Part shown: piece after piece, positions 34,644-46,154 of the stretch
Numbering within the stretch: the first letter of the stretch is position 1
How the letters are laid out: every line of letters begins with the position of its first letter
Program-made: the position numbers and the translations under genes
Assembly (NCBI GenBank): GCA_024500155.1
Contig: CM044868.1
Location: 38,946,165-39,010,164, forward strand
Direction: 5' to 3'
Origin: Chenopodium formosanum
Lineage: Eukaryota; Streptophyta; Magnoliopsida; Caryophyllales; Amaranthaceae
DNA length: 64,000 nucleotides
Notes under the pieces: model-generated
Database searches by the model: none
What the model was told of the DNA's origin: nothing
Seen by the model: only the letters and a program-made list of their open reading frames with translations

Positions 34644-36884
34644 TTGACACCTCCGGGAACTCCTCAATGGAATGGAGTATCTGAAAGGAGGAATCGAACC
34701 CTGTTAGACATGGTCCGATCGACTATGGGTCTTAGTGAACTTCCAATCTCTTTCCGGGGACATGCACTTTTAACTACGGCACTTACACTGAATCGTGCTC
34801 CGTCAAAGGCAGTGGAAAAGACTCCATTTGAATTATGGACAAATAAACCTCCAAGGTTGTCTTTTCTCAAGATTTGGGAATGCGAAGCATATGTCAAGAA
34901 ACTCATTTCTGACAAACTTCATCCGAAATCTGACAAGGTTTACTTTGTAGGTTATCCAAAAGAAACCAAAGGTTATTACTTCTACAACAGATCCGAGAAC
35001 AAAGTGTTTGTTGCTCGTGATAGTGTCTTTTTGGAGAAGGAGCATCTCTCTAAAATGACAAGTGGGAGGAAAATCGAACTCGACGAAGTTCGAGAGAATG
35101 AGCAAGAAGGACAAGTTGAAAATCAAAGTGCTCACAAAGCATCTGTTGACATTGGTCAAAGTCAAAATATGCAAAGTCAAACCGACAATGCAAATGCTCA
35201 GTCCATTACACTACGTAGGTCAACTCGGCCAAGATCTCAACCTGACAGATATCTCGGTGTTGTATTAACCGAAGATCAGGACATCCTAGTAGTGGATGGA
35301 GATGAGCCGACAACCTACAAGCAAGCTATGACGAGCCCCGACTCTGCAAAATGGCAAGAGGCCATGAAATCCGAAATGGACTCCATGTTTGAAAATCAAG
35401 TATGGAACTTGGTTGATTTACCCGTAGGTTACACACCTATCGGATGTAAATGGATTTTCAAGATGAAAACCGACAAAGATGGAAATGTATTCATTTACAA
35501 AGCAAGGCTGGTAGTAAAAGGTTATAGGAAAATTCACGACGTTGATTATGATGAAACCTTTTCTCCAGTAGCTATGCTTAAGTCCGTTCGAATTCTTCTA
35601 GCGATTGCTGCTTATTACAATTATGAAATATGGTATATGGACGTCAAAACCGCCTTCCTCAATGGAACTTTAGAAGAAACTGTGTACATGACACATCCTG
35701 AAGGTTTTGTCGACCAGAACAATCATAAGAAGGTATTCAAGCTTAAGATGTCCATTTATGGATTAAAGCAAGCAAGCAGAAGTTGGAATCTGCGATTTGA
35801 TGAAGCCATCAGTAAGTTTGGTTTTATCAAGAATCCAGATGAGTCTTGTGTTTACAAGAAGGTCAGTGGGAGTGACATTGCCTTCCTAGTCTTATATGTC
35901 GATGAAATTTTGCTCATTGGAAATAGCATTTCGTTGTTAGAGTCTGTAAAGGCTTGGCTCGAAAAATGTTTTTCAATGAAAGACTTGGGAGAGGCTCAGT
36001 ACATACTACGCATCAAGATCTATAGGGATAGATCAAAGAGGATGATAGGAATGAGTCAAAGTACTTACATCGATAAGATACTAGCTCGATTCCAAATGGA
36101 AGGAGCCAAGAGAGGGCACCTACCCATGTCACATGGCATAACCTTAAGCAAGAAGCAGTGTCCAAAGACACCTGATGAGCGAGAAAGGATGAGTCGTATT
36201 CCATATGCTTCGCTTATTGGATCGATCATGTATGCCATGATATGTACTAGGCCGGATGTATCGTATGCCTTGAGTGCTACGAGACGATACCAATCAGACC
36301 CAGGAGAGGCGCATTGGACTGCTGCCAATAATATTCTGAAGTACCTGAAAAGGAACAAGGATAAATTCCTGGTGTATGGCGGTAAAGATGAATTGGTTGT
36401 TGAGGGATATACCGACGCAAGCTTCCAGACAGACAGAGACGACTCCAAGTCACAATCCGGATACATATTTTGTCTCAATGGAGGAGCGTTTAGTTGGAAG
36501 AGTGCAAAGCAAAGCACAACCGATGATTCTACAACTGAAGCCGAGTACTTGGCAACGTCTGAGGCAGCCAAGGAGGCAGTTTGGATTCGCAAGTTCATTG
36601 ATGAACTTGGTGTTGTACCCTCCATCAAGGGTCCAATAGACCTCCATTGTGACAACAATGGAGCTATTGCTCAGGCTAGAGAGCCACGAGAACATCAGAA
36701 GGTCAAACATGTCAAGAGGCAATTTCACATGATTCGAGAATGGAAGACAGAGGGTGAAATCAGAATTTGCAAAGTGGGAATGGATGACAATGTAGCCGAT
36801 CCACTTACTAAACCCTTGTCTCAAGTGAAGCACAACAAACACATTGAGGGAATGGGAATCAAGCATGTCGTGAACTGGCTTTGA
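34644..36884 (+). pseudogene. copia integrase end, reverse transcriptase and RNase H
   Basis: Same frame as the preceding segment. It opens with the integrase Glu region (TPQWNGVSERRNRTLLDMVR), followed by a spacer. The RT is visible as WMFK-type WIFKMKTDKDG, WYMDVKTAFLNG and LVLYVDEILLIGN: the catalytic box is YVDE instead of YVDD, a change at the second catalytic Asp. RNase H reads GYTDASFQTDRDDSKSQSGY, TTEAEYLATSEAAKEAVW and LHCDNNGAIAQA. The end is HVVNWL and TGA at 36882. At 747 codons it is the longest open frame in the window. Confidence 0.95.
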
Positions 36885-37759
36885 TTTCCATATTATAGTG
36901 TTTTAATTAAATTTTGGACAATGTTAATGTAAAGCACTATGATGAACCATTCAGTTTTTGGAGTAATTAAAATTTTTCATGCAATTTAATTCACTCCGTC
37001 TCTATTTAATTGTGGTTTAGAATTAAATAATGAGTCCATTCGATTTTAATAAATATTCAAAATAGGGTATTAAGTCAATGGCTTGGATAAAGAAACACCT
37101 ATTAAGTGAACATTGAATATTTTAATCGAAAATTATCCCTAATCAAGGTCATATTTTTTGTGGACGATTAATGACCATTAGAGATTAGTTTGTAGTATGA
37201 TTATAGCACCGTTTCTTGTGCTATGAGGATATAAATCATTTGCACAGGTATTGGTTTAGAACCATACTAGATCGACCTATGAGAATACTTTAAGAGATTT
37301 AAAATCGTCATAAGTATTTTTCTCATTATTACTATAGGAACTATTTTCCTTGACCATGAGTAGTGGGAGGTCTCTTGTTTGAGTACTAGTTCGCTTTGGT
37401 ATCCGCCAAACGTCTGCCATAACTGGGGATTATAACGACAGATATTGGGCAACAAGGTCCTCTTAGTAAGAGAAGCTACATTACAAGACTGGAAATGGCC
37501 CCCTACTAACAATAGGGAACATGTCTTGTTGTTTACAAGGCCTCTCGAAGAGCGAGACTGTGAAAATGCATGGCCGTGCTCAGATGGATTTTAGAAATCA
37601 TCTGCATATTGACAGTCAAACTCGGATTTTGAGAAACACTTCTGGACGTAACAGAGATGACGAGTAATCTTACTCTATAGTTCATGAAGAGACATGACGA
37701 GACATAGAAAAGGGGCTATACACTAAATACACACATGTCCGGAAGGACAAGTGGGAGAT
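36885..37759. other. copia 3' untranslated region and polypurine tract
   Basis: No gene between the pol stop and the 3' LTR. The purine tract AAGTGGGAGAT lies at 37749-37759, immediately before the LTR start, as expected for plus-strand priming. Confidence 0.8.
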
Positions 37760-39089
37760 TGAAAGAAATGATGTCCTTCGAACAAGTGTATTATTCTGAT
37801 AGCGGGTTCAGAATTATTAGAAAGCTAATATATTCAGTAAGGTCAAGTGATCGGAATGCCTGGGTGGAGGCCGCTTCCGATCAGTAATATTAATATAATT
37901 AATATTACAGCTTAATCTTGACTAAACCCTTCGGGTCACACCCAAGAAAAATATACGAACCGACTCGACGAATTAATTCGGAAGAAATTAATTCGTCGCC
38001 CGAGTGTTAAATATTTAGACGTCGGTAATTCAAGCTTAAAGCGTCGAAACCGATCGTCGGAAGTCGAGTCAAAAATAATAAAAAGACGAGACGCGCAAAA
38101 TAATAATAAATCGACCATATTCCAAAAATACCCCTAGCAACGGAATGCCCCAAGCATCCGAATGCTAGGGGCAAAAATGTCCAAGCATAGGTGGCTAGCA
38201 AGCGCACCAATCCGAGCCTAGCATGGTTGGCTAGGTGCGTGCTAGCGTACCGTGCTAGCAGCCACGCACAACAGCAGCTAGCAGCCGCGTGCACGTGGTG
38301 CGTGCAACAGCTAGCTGCCGCAAGCTAGGCGTGCTAGCAGCGCACGCACTAGAAACCACGCACAGTAGCAAGCCCGCACCAAGTGCGTGGCTTGCGCGCA
38401 CAGCAGTAGCCTGCATCTTGGTGCGGGGCTGGGCTCGTGGCTAGGCTCGTGGCTGGGCCATAGGGCCGGTCACTATGGGGAAGCTTGAGGACTATGGGAG
38501 CAAGTGGGTAAGGACATGTGGCACAAGGAGAGTATTGAGTGGGGAGCAAGTATGGTCCCCTACTCTCCATGTGGTCCTCACCAACCCATTTCACATGATG
38601 ATGCCACTTGTAGATTTATTATTAGTTTGCAATTTTAATTTAATTTAGCTTTAAATTAATTTGTGGAATTTCATGATCCCACATTGATGGGATAGAAATT
38701 CCCACTCATACTTTCCTCTATAAATTCCAACCTTGGGATGTGGAGTAAAGTGCTTGAGTGGGAGTTAGAAAGAGCATTCCATATTTTGGAAAAACTCTTA
38801 AACTCCATTAACACTTGGGTTTTGGTCGGACCTTGCTAACTCCAAGGTAGCGGACCTAAAAAGTCGTGTTTGTCCTTTGTGGGTGGATACCATTGGAGGC
38901 ACGACATTTGCGGTGCTCAAGGCTTTCAAGTAAGAGCCCGTTTTGAGAGGGCGAAGCTCGCTTCAAGGGTATGATTCGTTCTTCCTTTTCTTGTGTTTAT
39001 TTATTTATGATTTATGGTTTTATTAATTACGAGTGGTTCCTTGGGTCGGGGTTGTTTCCGCGGTGAGTCGGACTCACCAAACCCCAACA
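37760..39089 (+). repeat. copia 3' LTR
   Basis: 1330 bp, matching 28967-30284 apart from scattered substitutions and a 12 bp duplication. It ends CCCCAACA, followed by AACAG (39090-39094), the right target duplication. Confidence 0.95.
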
Positions 39090-39094
39090 AACAG

Positions 39095-39526
39095 GAAATA
39101 CGCCATTCTCCTTGGTTTATGTAATGGATGTCGTACAACCTGTAGAGCTAGAGATACCATCTCTACGCATTGCACTAGAAAGTAAACTCGATGAAGTCGA
39201 ATGGACTAGAGCGAGATATGAAGAGCTAATTCTACTTGATGAAAAGCGACTAGAAGCTTTACATCATACTCAATGATATCAAACTTGTATGGATATGCAT
39301 TTTAATAAGAAGGTCAAGACAAGAACACATCAATGTAGGAGATTTGGTGTTAAAAGCATTAAGGAAAAATGTTTTGGATCCAAGAGGAAAATTTAAGCCT
39401 AATTGGTCCGGACCCTATATTGTCAAAACAATCCTATCAGGAGGTGTAGCAAAATTAATTAATATGGATGGTAATGTGTTCTCGAACATGACAAATCTTG
39501 ACTAACTTAAAAAGTACTACCCATAA
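39095..39526 (+). pseudogene. outer Tat element integrase C-terminal segment
   Basis: The frame resumes with TPFSLVYGMDVVQPVELEIP, then RYEELILLDEKRLEALHH. After a TGA and frame changes near 39275 come GDLVLKALRKNV and KFKPNWSGPYIV, the GPF/GPY-type C-terminal domain typical of gypsy integrases. The normal end is KKYYP and TAA at 39524. This closes the pol gene of the outer element. Confidence 0.85.
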
Positions 39527-40040
39527 TTACTTGAGTAGGATACTCATGAGAGCTACGTTTGGCCTGATTCCTCAAGAAAGGATACGTAGGCAACTCTTAC
39601 TGGTGCGGCCACTTTAATTCTCGCAAACCTTGCATCCCAGATATAAAAAGAAATTCGACGAAGCATCGGCGTCACAGAAAAAAGCATGTCGCTGGCCAAC
39701 GGACCGCAGCACCAGGACAACGTCTGTCGCCAGACGACAGCAGCCGGCGCCAGCCATAAACTAATGGCGCTGCACTTCTGGGAGTAACTGGGCATATTTC
39801 TGTGTTTTTCGGAAAATTTTCGACTTCCGTACTAGAAAAAATTTCTGGAAAATTAAATTTTCTGTTTTCATTGCTTTAATAAATTAAATTTAAAGAAGGT
39901 GATTTAATTCAAAAGATGAAATTTCATTAATAAAATAAACTAAGAAATTACATTATTGATGGAATTTAAATAAAGCTTTATAAAACAAATTAACTTTAAA
40001 TTCAAAACTAAGTCTAATAAATTGAAGGTTAAGCAATGCA
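39527..40040. other. pol to aORF1 spacer with a GGCGCC-type cluster
   Basis: No gene. A weaker cluster (GGCGTC, TCGCC, GGCGCC, GGCGCT) lies at about 39670-39775. The sense pol gene and the antisense aORF1 gene end convergently around this spacer. Confidence 0.6.
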
Positions 40041-41555
40041 TCAATCTTTCTTCTCTTTCTTTGCTCTCTTCCAATTTTTATCTGCATCCTCTTCATCGTC
40101 CGTGGATTTAGCTTGTGGGTACCCTTTAGAGGACCTACATTCAATTTTGGAGTAAATAGTTTCTCCCTTATCTAGGACTCCATGTTTCTTCTCTACCCAA
40201 ACCTTCTTCTCTGAAGTGTCAGCTTTTCTTTTTTACTTTATCCTTTGTAGAGCTCTTCTTCTAACGCATCATAGGTGTTTTGAATTCAATGTTTTCACCC
40301 AAGCGTTCCTTAACAGGAATTACCTTGTCACCTAGACGACTCTTCACATCAGTTTTACTCTGATTTTTCTGTATGTCCTTTGAAGGTTTCTTGAAAAGCC
40401 ACCTCTTCACATCATTAGGCAAGGAAGGAGGAACCTTTTGGGTAATCACTTCTCATAAAGGTCTAGGGCTCCAATATGCATCAAAGTTTTCTACTTCTTG
40501 AGAAACAAGGAAATCATAGGGACGACGAAGATCCCCAGAAGGAATTGTTTGAAGTAGGCCGTACTGTCTTTTTACTCTACAGGGTTAATAAAAAGTCATC
40601 TTGGTTAAGCTTGGAAGACGATAGAAAGGTTGCTTGTTGACACCTAACATTTTCTCTATTTTTCACCAAGGGATGACCCACTTAATAGCAAAGTTGCAAG
40701 AGGCAAAGACTTTTTCCATCCATGGCGCCCCATCTTAGAGAAGCGTTTCTTTCTCCTCACAAAGCAATTTGGAGTGTATTTTTCAACATTGTCAGGAGGA
40801 TTAATTATTTTTAGTCTCTCCATTAGCCACATCTGCAAAAATTCAATGCAAATAAATTAATATTACTATACAAAAATATGTTTTTGATTTCTATAATTAA
40901 AAATATTATTTTTCTACCTGTAATAAAATCGGAGAGCCCTGAAAAGGTGCTTTTGGATTTCTCTTCAATTCATCAAGACTAAGCATAGTCTCTCCAATAA
41001 TTAATGGCATTGGATTTCTCCCAGATTCGATATGTTCCATAACAGTTGATATGATTGCTTAGCCCTTATTAGTTCTACCACTAGTGAGAAGATATTGGTT
41101 AAGCATGCAAAACAGAAAAGTCCTTCTTCTACAAACATGAAAAGATTTAGAATAAGGTCTATCAAAGTAATGGCGTGCAAATTCTTTCAAATTAACTATA
41201 CTACCATCTACAATATTTGTTAGATCTTTGTCTCTTAAATTATAGAAGCGCTCAAAATCTTTATAATAATACTCATCTATTCTAGGGATTACCGCAAGAT
41301 CTAATGAAGGGAAGCCTAAGATAGCACTGAATTATTCCGGTAAAGGGCTAATTTAATCACACCCTAGTCTAAAACATTGAGTATCCGTATCCCAATATTC
41401 TAAGGCGGTATGAATGAAGTCTATATCAAGATCTACCCCTTTGATACCATATATACCTCCCATATGAAAATGTCTAATTCTTTTCTCTCTTTGACAGTTA
41501 AAGACCGACACCATTCATGAGTGAAGTTAGTAAAACTCCCAGTAATTAAAGACAT
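40041..41555 (-). pseudogene. antisense gene 1 (aORF1) of the Tat element, DUF7745/PMD-like
   Basis: The minus strand reads ATG at 41555, SLITGSFTNFTHEWCRSLTV, then a conserved-looking block: CFRLG, EFSAILGFPSLDLAVIPRID, YYYKDFERFYNLRDKDL, RRRTFLFCMLNQYLL and GETMLSLDELKRNPKAPF. A GT/AG intron of 85 bp (40833-40917) follows, then WLMERLKIINPPDNVEKYTP. The C-terminal part is basic and charged, ending at TGA 40041-40043. The early block resembles the plant family annotated as DUF7745 and related to plant mobile domain genes; this is a motif impression, not a search result. Several stops and frameshifts (about 41340, 41050, 40650) break it. It has its own upstream TATA and GGCGCC-type cluster. 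The role in the element is unknown. Confidence 0.65.
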
Positions 41556-41626
41556 GATTATTTTTATCAAAAGCTAAGACTATGTTTAATCTGCTGAAAT
41601 TATGAGAAAATCGGCAGACTGGGGGG

Positions 41627-41793
41627 CTATTTATAGAAAACATCGGCACAGTTTCAATCCGGAAAGGATTTGGAGTTAGCGCTCTCCAGCGCTAAACGAC
41701 GGTTCTGTCGTTTGGCGCCAGAGTCTGGCACAAATCGCCAGTAGCAGCGCCTGGCGCCAATGCAAAATGCGTGGCGCCACATGGCGCTGACGT
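41627..41793 (-). promoter_or_regulatory. aORF1 promoter: GGCGCC-type cluster plus TATA
   Basis: On the minus strand TTTTCTATAAATAGCC (TATA at 41627-41636) lies 72 bp before the aORF1 ATG. It is nearly the same as the LTR core TTTTCTCTATAAATAGCC. Upstream, at 41676-41793, are seven (A/G)GCG(C/T)(C/T) cores, including TTTGGCGCC (41711-41719, + strand). Confidence 0.65.
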
Positions 41794-42219
41794 GTCTTAT
41801 TAGTGAGCTTTTCAAAAACCGCGGTTTTTGGCTGATTCGAACCTGAACAATGGCTTTACGATTTTATCCCTTCTTATTCTCTTTTAATTAATTTTGTATA
41901 TTAATTATTTTTTCTTTTTTGGATTTTATTTAGACTTAATTTGAAGTTTGTTGTAAGTCCAATTTTTATTTTTTCATTTTATTTTTGGGGAAAAGTCAAA
42001 TACCCTCCATCAATAATAAAATGACGGAATCTTTGCGCAAAATTATTAATTATCACAATTCTTTTTACACACAAATATGCACATAAAAAATTAAAAATAA
42101 ATGCAAGATAAATAAAGTCATAATATATAGATAATAATATGTATATACAATATGTCTAATAAAGGAGTCAATTAGGAAAAGTTCTATACAAGTCAAAATA
42201 AAAACAACATAGGTATAAA
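41794..42219. other. AT-rich spacer between aORF1 promoter and aORF2 end
   Basis: No gene seen. Confidence 0.5.
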
Positions 42220-44549
42220 CTACGGCGCTGGAGGATGCAAATGATGAGAGACACCCATCATATCAAAGAACTGCGTAGTACGAGTAGTATACTCTCCACC
42301 AGCTCTAGCTCCAGTCTCTCCAGGAGGAGGAAAACTCAGCAAGGTCACCCTGAGGCTGACGCTGCGGAGGCTGCTGCGATAACGAGCTGACCTCGTACAT
42401 CCTACCACCTCTAGGAGCCGAGGTAGCCTCTCCTTGGCCTACCAGCTCAGCATGTACGCCCTCAGATGAAGAGCCCGAGCCCTCCACCGCCTCGGTCCGG
42501 GCATCCTTAGATTGACAACCCCGACCGCCAGAACCAGTATGACGATGTCTCAAGCTAGACCTTGCTGGCTCTATCCGAACCTTAAGTTTCGTCCGGGTAC
42601 GAAAAGGAATGGGCTAACCCTGCAAGAAGAAACCAAAAGAGAAATAATCAAAATAGACACATAGCAATGCAAAAATAAGGAGAAAAGCTACCTCCTGAAC
42701 AGCGTTGTCGCGACGATATGTAGCTACGTTCCTTATCTGGACGAGTTGGCTCCGGAAGGCATCTATACATCGTGCCATCGTCGTGACCACCTCACGCGAG
42801 AACTTCCAAAGAAATAAATTCAGTAACAATGCATGACAAATATGAACGAATTGAAAATAAATGAACTTACCTGAGTCTGGTGGCCAGGAATCGACCGCTC
42901 TATGAAGCGCTGATCTTCAGGAGCCGGAGGAATCATCTCCTCAATAGGCCCGTATGTCCCCTAGTAATGGATGGACATACGAGGGGGCACAAACTCAGTA
43001 GGCCCAGCCTGATAAAAGCAAACCAAAGTCAGTAAAATATCACTTGGGGGCTACTTAGCAAAAGGTAAAAGATGAAAATCATACCCCCGCCTCCTCAGAC
43101 GGGGGCCGGAGCTAACAATGGCAGCAACTCCTCCTCATAGCACTTCCTCGGGATCGCATGAGATCGCCAAGGGGTACCATCCCTCTCCGACATAAAGAGC
43201 AGCCTCGCGTCATTGAACATGTGACGCGGCGAAGAAGCAGGAATGATAAAAGCATTTGAGGAGTGCTAAATAGCAACCCTCTCTCCAAGGTATGCAACCG
43301 CTCCATACGTCCCTAAGAAGTAGCGACGCTCAACAGTGTACTGCGCGGCTAACCCAGGGACAACCAAGTCGTTCCACGGCCGAAACTGCACATCAGGCTC
43401 CTACGAAGAATGTCTATGAGGTGAGAATCTACCCAAATGTAATACAAAAGTGTTCAACTATGCAAAAAAACATACCGAGAGGATCTGCTCTCGAACATAG
43501 GCGGTACACATCCGAAAGTGACGGCCTCCCCAGCAGGCGCTCACTGGAAACCCGCGTGGCGATGGTCTCACCGGCACAAGTGAAGGAAAGTACTCGTCGA
43601 ACCAGATCTACAAAAGACAAAAAAGTATCAGCAAGTGCTAAACAAAGGCTTAGAGCTAAACTTTATGGGAGATAAAGTATACCTCTACGACTCTCCAGAA
43701 GCTAGACAGAGCGACGTTCCCCGTGTAGGACCGGTGTCGACACGAGTCTCGCAACGCTCAAACAAAATCAGCATAGGCCAAGCTGGCCTAGTCGTAAGTC
43801 CCGATCATGAGAAGATCACGGACTGCAGGCAGGTAGTAAAGCAGCACTCTACTACCCTTGTTAGGGGAAAATGTCCCTGATAACAAGATAAGTGCAAAGA
43901 TGCGCACCTGCTACTCTCAGGTGGTCGCATCGTCCTCAAAAGCTGCCGCCAGTGTCGACTGGCGAATACCCTTAGCACTGAACTGTGCTGACTCCACCTC
44001 GGCACGGGCCCGAACAGCAATCGGACCTAGCAGCTCCTCAACCTTAGGAGAGTATACGCTAATGTTGCTGTCGAACGACAGCGTAGTAGAACTAAACTCC
44101 AGTCCCGTAATGAGACCGAAGTCTGTTGGGGTGACCATCATCTCACCCCAAGGAAAGTGGAAAGTGTTGGTGGTGTCCTAGAAGAACTCCACCAGGGTGC
44201 GAGCCACGCGGTGACCCTCGTTGGAAGAAATCATGGCCTCCGCGGCCTCGAACAGGGTAGTTAGCCTACAAGACTCCCATAGAAGTCTCAACTCTCCGTC
44301 GACGCTGATGTACATCCAATACAGGTCGGCCAGATTATCGTTGCCTGAACCATGGCAACGCGTCCTACCAGTAGAAATCCCACGACGCACCCTCTCAGAA
44401 ATGTGGTAGTCGGGGGAGAAGTACAAAGTTCGCTCATCCCACTCAGGGAGGGGACCGAGAGAAGTGGACGAGTCGACATCCTCCTCTACGGGCTCATGCT
44501 CCCGTCGTTTTTCTTGGGACCTTGAACCCGAACCTCGCTATCTAGCCAT
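42220..44549 (-). pseudogene. antisense gene 2 (aORF2) of the Tat element, plant mobile domain type
   Basis: The minus-strand ATG is at 44549, with an in-frame TAG three codons later. The protein continues EWDERTLYFSPDYHISERVR, a TAG at 44178, then the plant mobile domain signature FHFPWGEMMVTPTDFGLITG (about 44110-44165). It goes on with LYYLPAVRDLLMIGTYD and SLAYADFVERCETRV. Further exons with good splice sites read IWFDEYFPSLVPVR (ends 'ctctcg|gtatg' near 43474), RPWNDLVVPGLAAQYTVERR with FLGTYGAVAYLGERVA (about 43260-43390), and a Ser/Gly-rich tail ending DMMGVSHHLHPPAP at 42220. Plant mobile domain proteins are known both as host genes (MAIN/MAIL1) and in Ty3/gypsy antisense genes. Multiple stops show it is inactive here. 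Confidence 0.75.
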
Positions 44550-45169
44550 ACTACATTGTGCAAAATCAACATAAATTAAGGTTCTATAGTATCTAAGGTT
44601 CGCCTAGCCGCATGATACTATATTCGCAAAAAACAGAGTACGAAGTACTAAAACAGAGCACAATTTCAATGTGAGCATATACGACATATTTCAAGCATCG
44701 AAACAATTTCTTGCAATACTATGGTAATTATTGTTACAAATTGGACAAGAATTGCTAGCAAAAACATCAAGAACAAGCCACATTGTCTTCCCGACCTTAA
44801 GAGGTCAAACAATGGTGATTTATTTGTTTCTTCACCAAATTGAGTCAAACAAGTCTCAAAATACTCCCAAGGAAATACATAAACATAATCAAGCAATTTC
44901 ATGGCATAAAATTTGACAAACAAAGTGAATTAAGCAATTTAAGGTTCGAAGTTTTCAGAAATTTATGAACAAAGAATGTCAAATTCATAAAAAACCGGAG
45001 TGAGTTTGAAGTAAACTTACATAGATCAGGAAAGTAGATGAAAAAAGCTTCAATTTGCTACAAATTTGAGCAAATTTGGTTGAGAAACGAGCAAGAACGA
45101 CCAAAGAGAAGTTTCGTGGCGATTTTCGAAGAAGAAGCAGCGGTAGCGGCGAAATGAGGAAGAAAGGGG
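44550..45169 (-). other. aORF2 5' leader with a probable intron
   Basis: On the minus strand a donor CTATGTAAGT lies near 45025 and an acceptor TTGCACAATGTAG directly precedes the ATG at 44549. The leader therefore probably contains an intron of about 470 bp ending at the start codon. Confidence 0.55.
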
Positions 45170-45303
45170 ATATATACGGAATTCCCAACTCTGGCGCCAA
45201 ACAACAGCTTTGGCGTCTGACGCCAAAGTTCAGCGCCTGGCGCTAGATCCAACGTTTGGCGCCAGAGCCAAATTGTGGCGCCAGCAACTTTTCAGCGGCG
45301 ACA
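45170..45303 (-). promoter_or_regulatory. aORF2 promoter: GGCGCC-type cluster plus TATA
   Basis: The minus-strand TATA is GTATATATCCCC at 45170-45176. Immediately upstream, at 45191-45303, is a cluster with TTTGGCGCC on each strand (45193-45201 minus, 45255-45263 plus), plus AGCGCC, GGCGCT and further GGCGCC. It has the same composition as the LTR and aORF1 clusters. Confidence 0.6.
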
Positions 45304-45459
45304 GAATGCTCAGCTACTCAAAACGGTTATTTCAACCTTTTACAACAATTTTGGGTTCCTTGGTACGCCAGTTAGCCCCTCTAAGTAATTTGACATAATC
45401 TAGTAATCGACTCAATTACAATTTCATTAAGTGATTGACTTGCTGAATGATCGTCTCAC

Positions 45460-45935
45460 TTAGCATAAAGTGCCTAAGCATTGGCTCATCAAAGGCACCG
45501 ACGTAATGGTTCATAAACAACAAAAGGCATCGACTTAATGGTTCATAACCAGCAAAGGCACCGACATACTGGTTCACAATTCAAAGCAACAAAAGCGCCG
45601 ACGTACAGGCATAGCAAAAGCAAAGGATCGACAGGCGTTGGTCTTTGGTGATACTCTTCACGGTATTGTCGCAACAAGTGAGGATAGTTTAAGGCGAAGC
45701 AATCTTCGATCGTTTTCCCTGGCTTGCGGAGGATGGTCACAAAGCGCTAGAAGGTGGTTTCAGGCGAAGCAATCTTTGATGGGGTTCTCTAGCTTGTAGA
45801 AGTCTATCATATCGGAGTGGAGGCAGTTACAGGCGTAGCTGTCTTCAGGCGTTATTCTCTAGCTTGTAGAAGATCCTAAAAAAAAAAAACAACAGGATGG
45901 TGTTCCCTAGCTTGCGGAAGGTTGTCACAACAACA
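45460..45935. repeat. two short tandem arrays before the 3' LTR
   Basis: Array 1 (about 45485-45610) has three to four copies of a unit of about 45 bp with 'caaaggcaccgac-taatggttca'. Array 2 (about 45650-45935) has four diverged copies of a unit of about 65-75 bp with 'aggcgaagcaatctt' and 'ctagcttg-(a/g)gaag'. Such arrays next to the 3' LTR are common in Tat/Ogre elements. Confidence 0.75.
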
Positions 45936-46138
45936 GCAACAAATTGGTTATTTCCAGAGATGTGTGCTCGACGGTGCAAGATACGCGTTTCTTACCACTT
46001 TTATCTGTTTAACTAACGCTAGTTTGCAGGTATCAACGTTACAAGAGTGATTTAGGATCGCAGAACGTTCTAAATCATTATCCGTCCCCATCGATACTTT
46101 GACTTATGTTTTCGAAACTTGCGTTTCTCCTAACTCAG

Positions 46139-46154
46139 TCCAAGTGGGGGCTTC
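46139..46154 (+). other. polypurine tract of the outer Tat element
   Basis: AAGTGGGGGC followed by TTC directly before the TGTAGA start of the 3' LTR; this is the plus-strand primer site. Confidence 0.8.

Larger units (their letters stand above)
28967..39089 (+). mobile_element. Ty1/copia retrotransposon nested in the outer integrase
   Basis: LTRs at 28967-30284 and 37760-39089 both begin TGAAAG and end CCCCAACA. The primer binding site follows the 5' LTR and a purine tract precedes the 3' LTR. The target duplication is AACAT/AACAG (four of five bases match). The internal order protease-integrase-RT-RNase H shows copia type. It has a long leader of about 2.6 kb before gag. Only a few stops interrupt gag-pol, so it is much younger than the element it hit. 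The sublineage is not determined. Confidence 0.95.

Noticed and set aside
36065..36866. Long minus-strand frames under the copia RNase H
   Set aside because: Mirror frames of the well-supported + strand pol.
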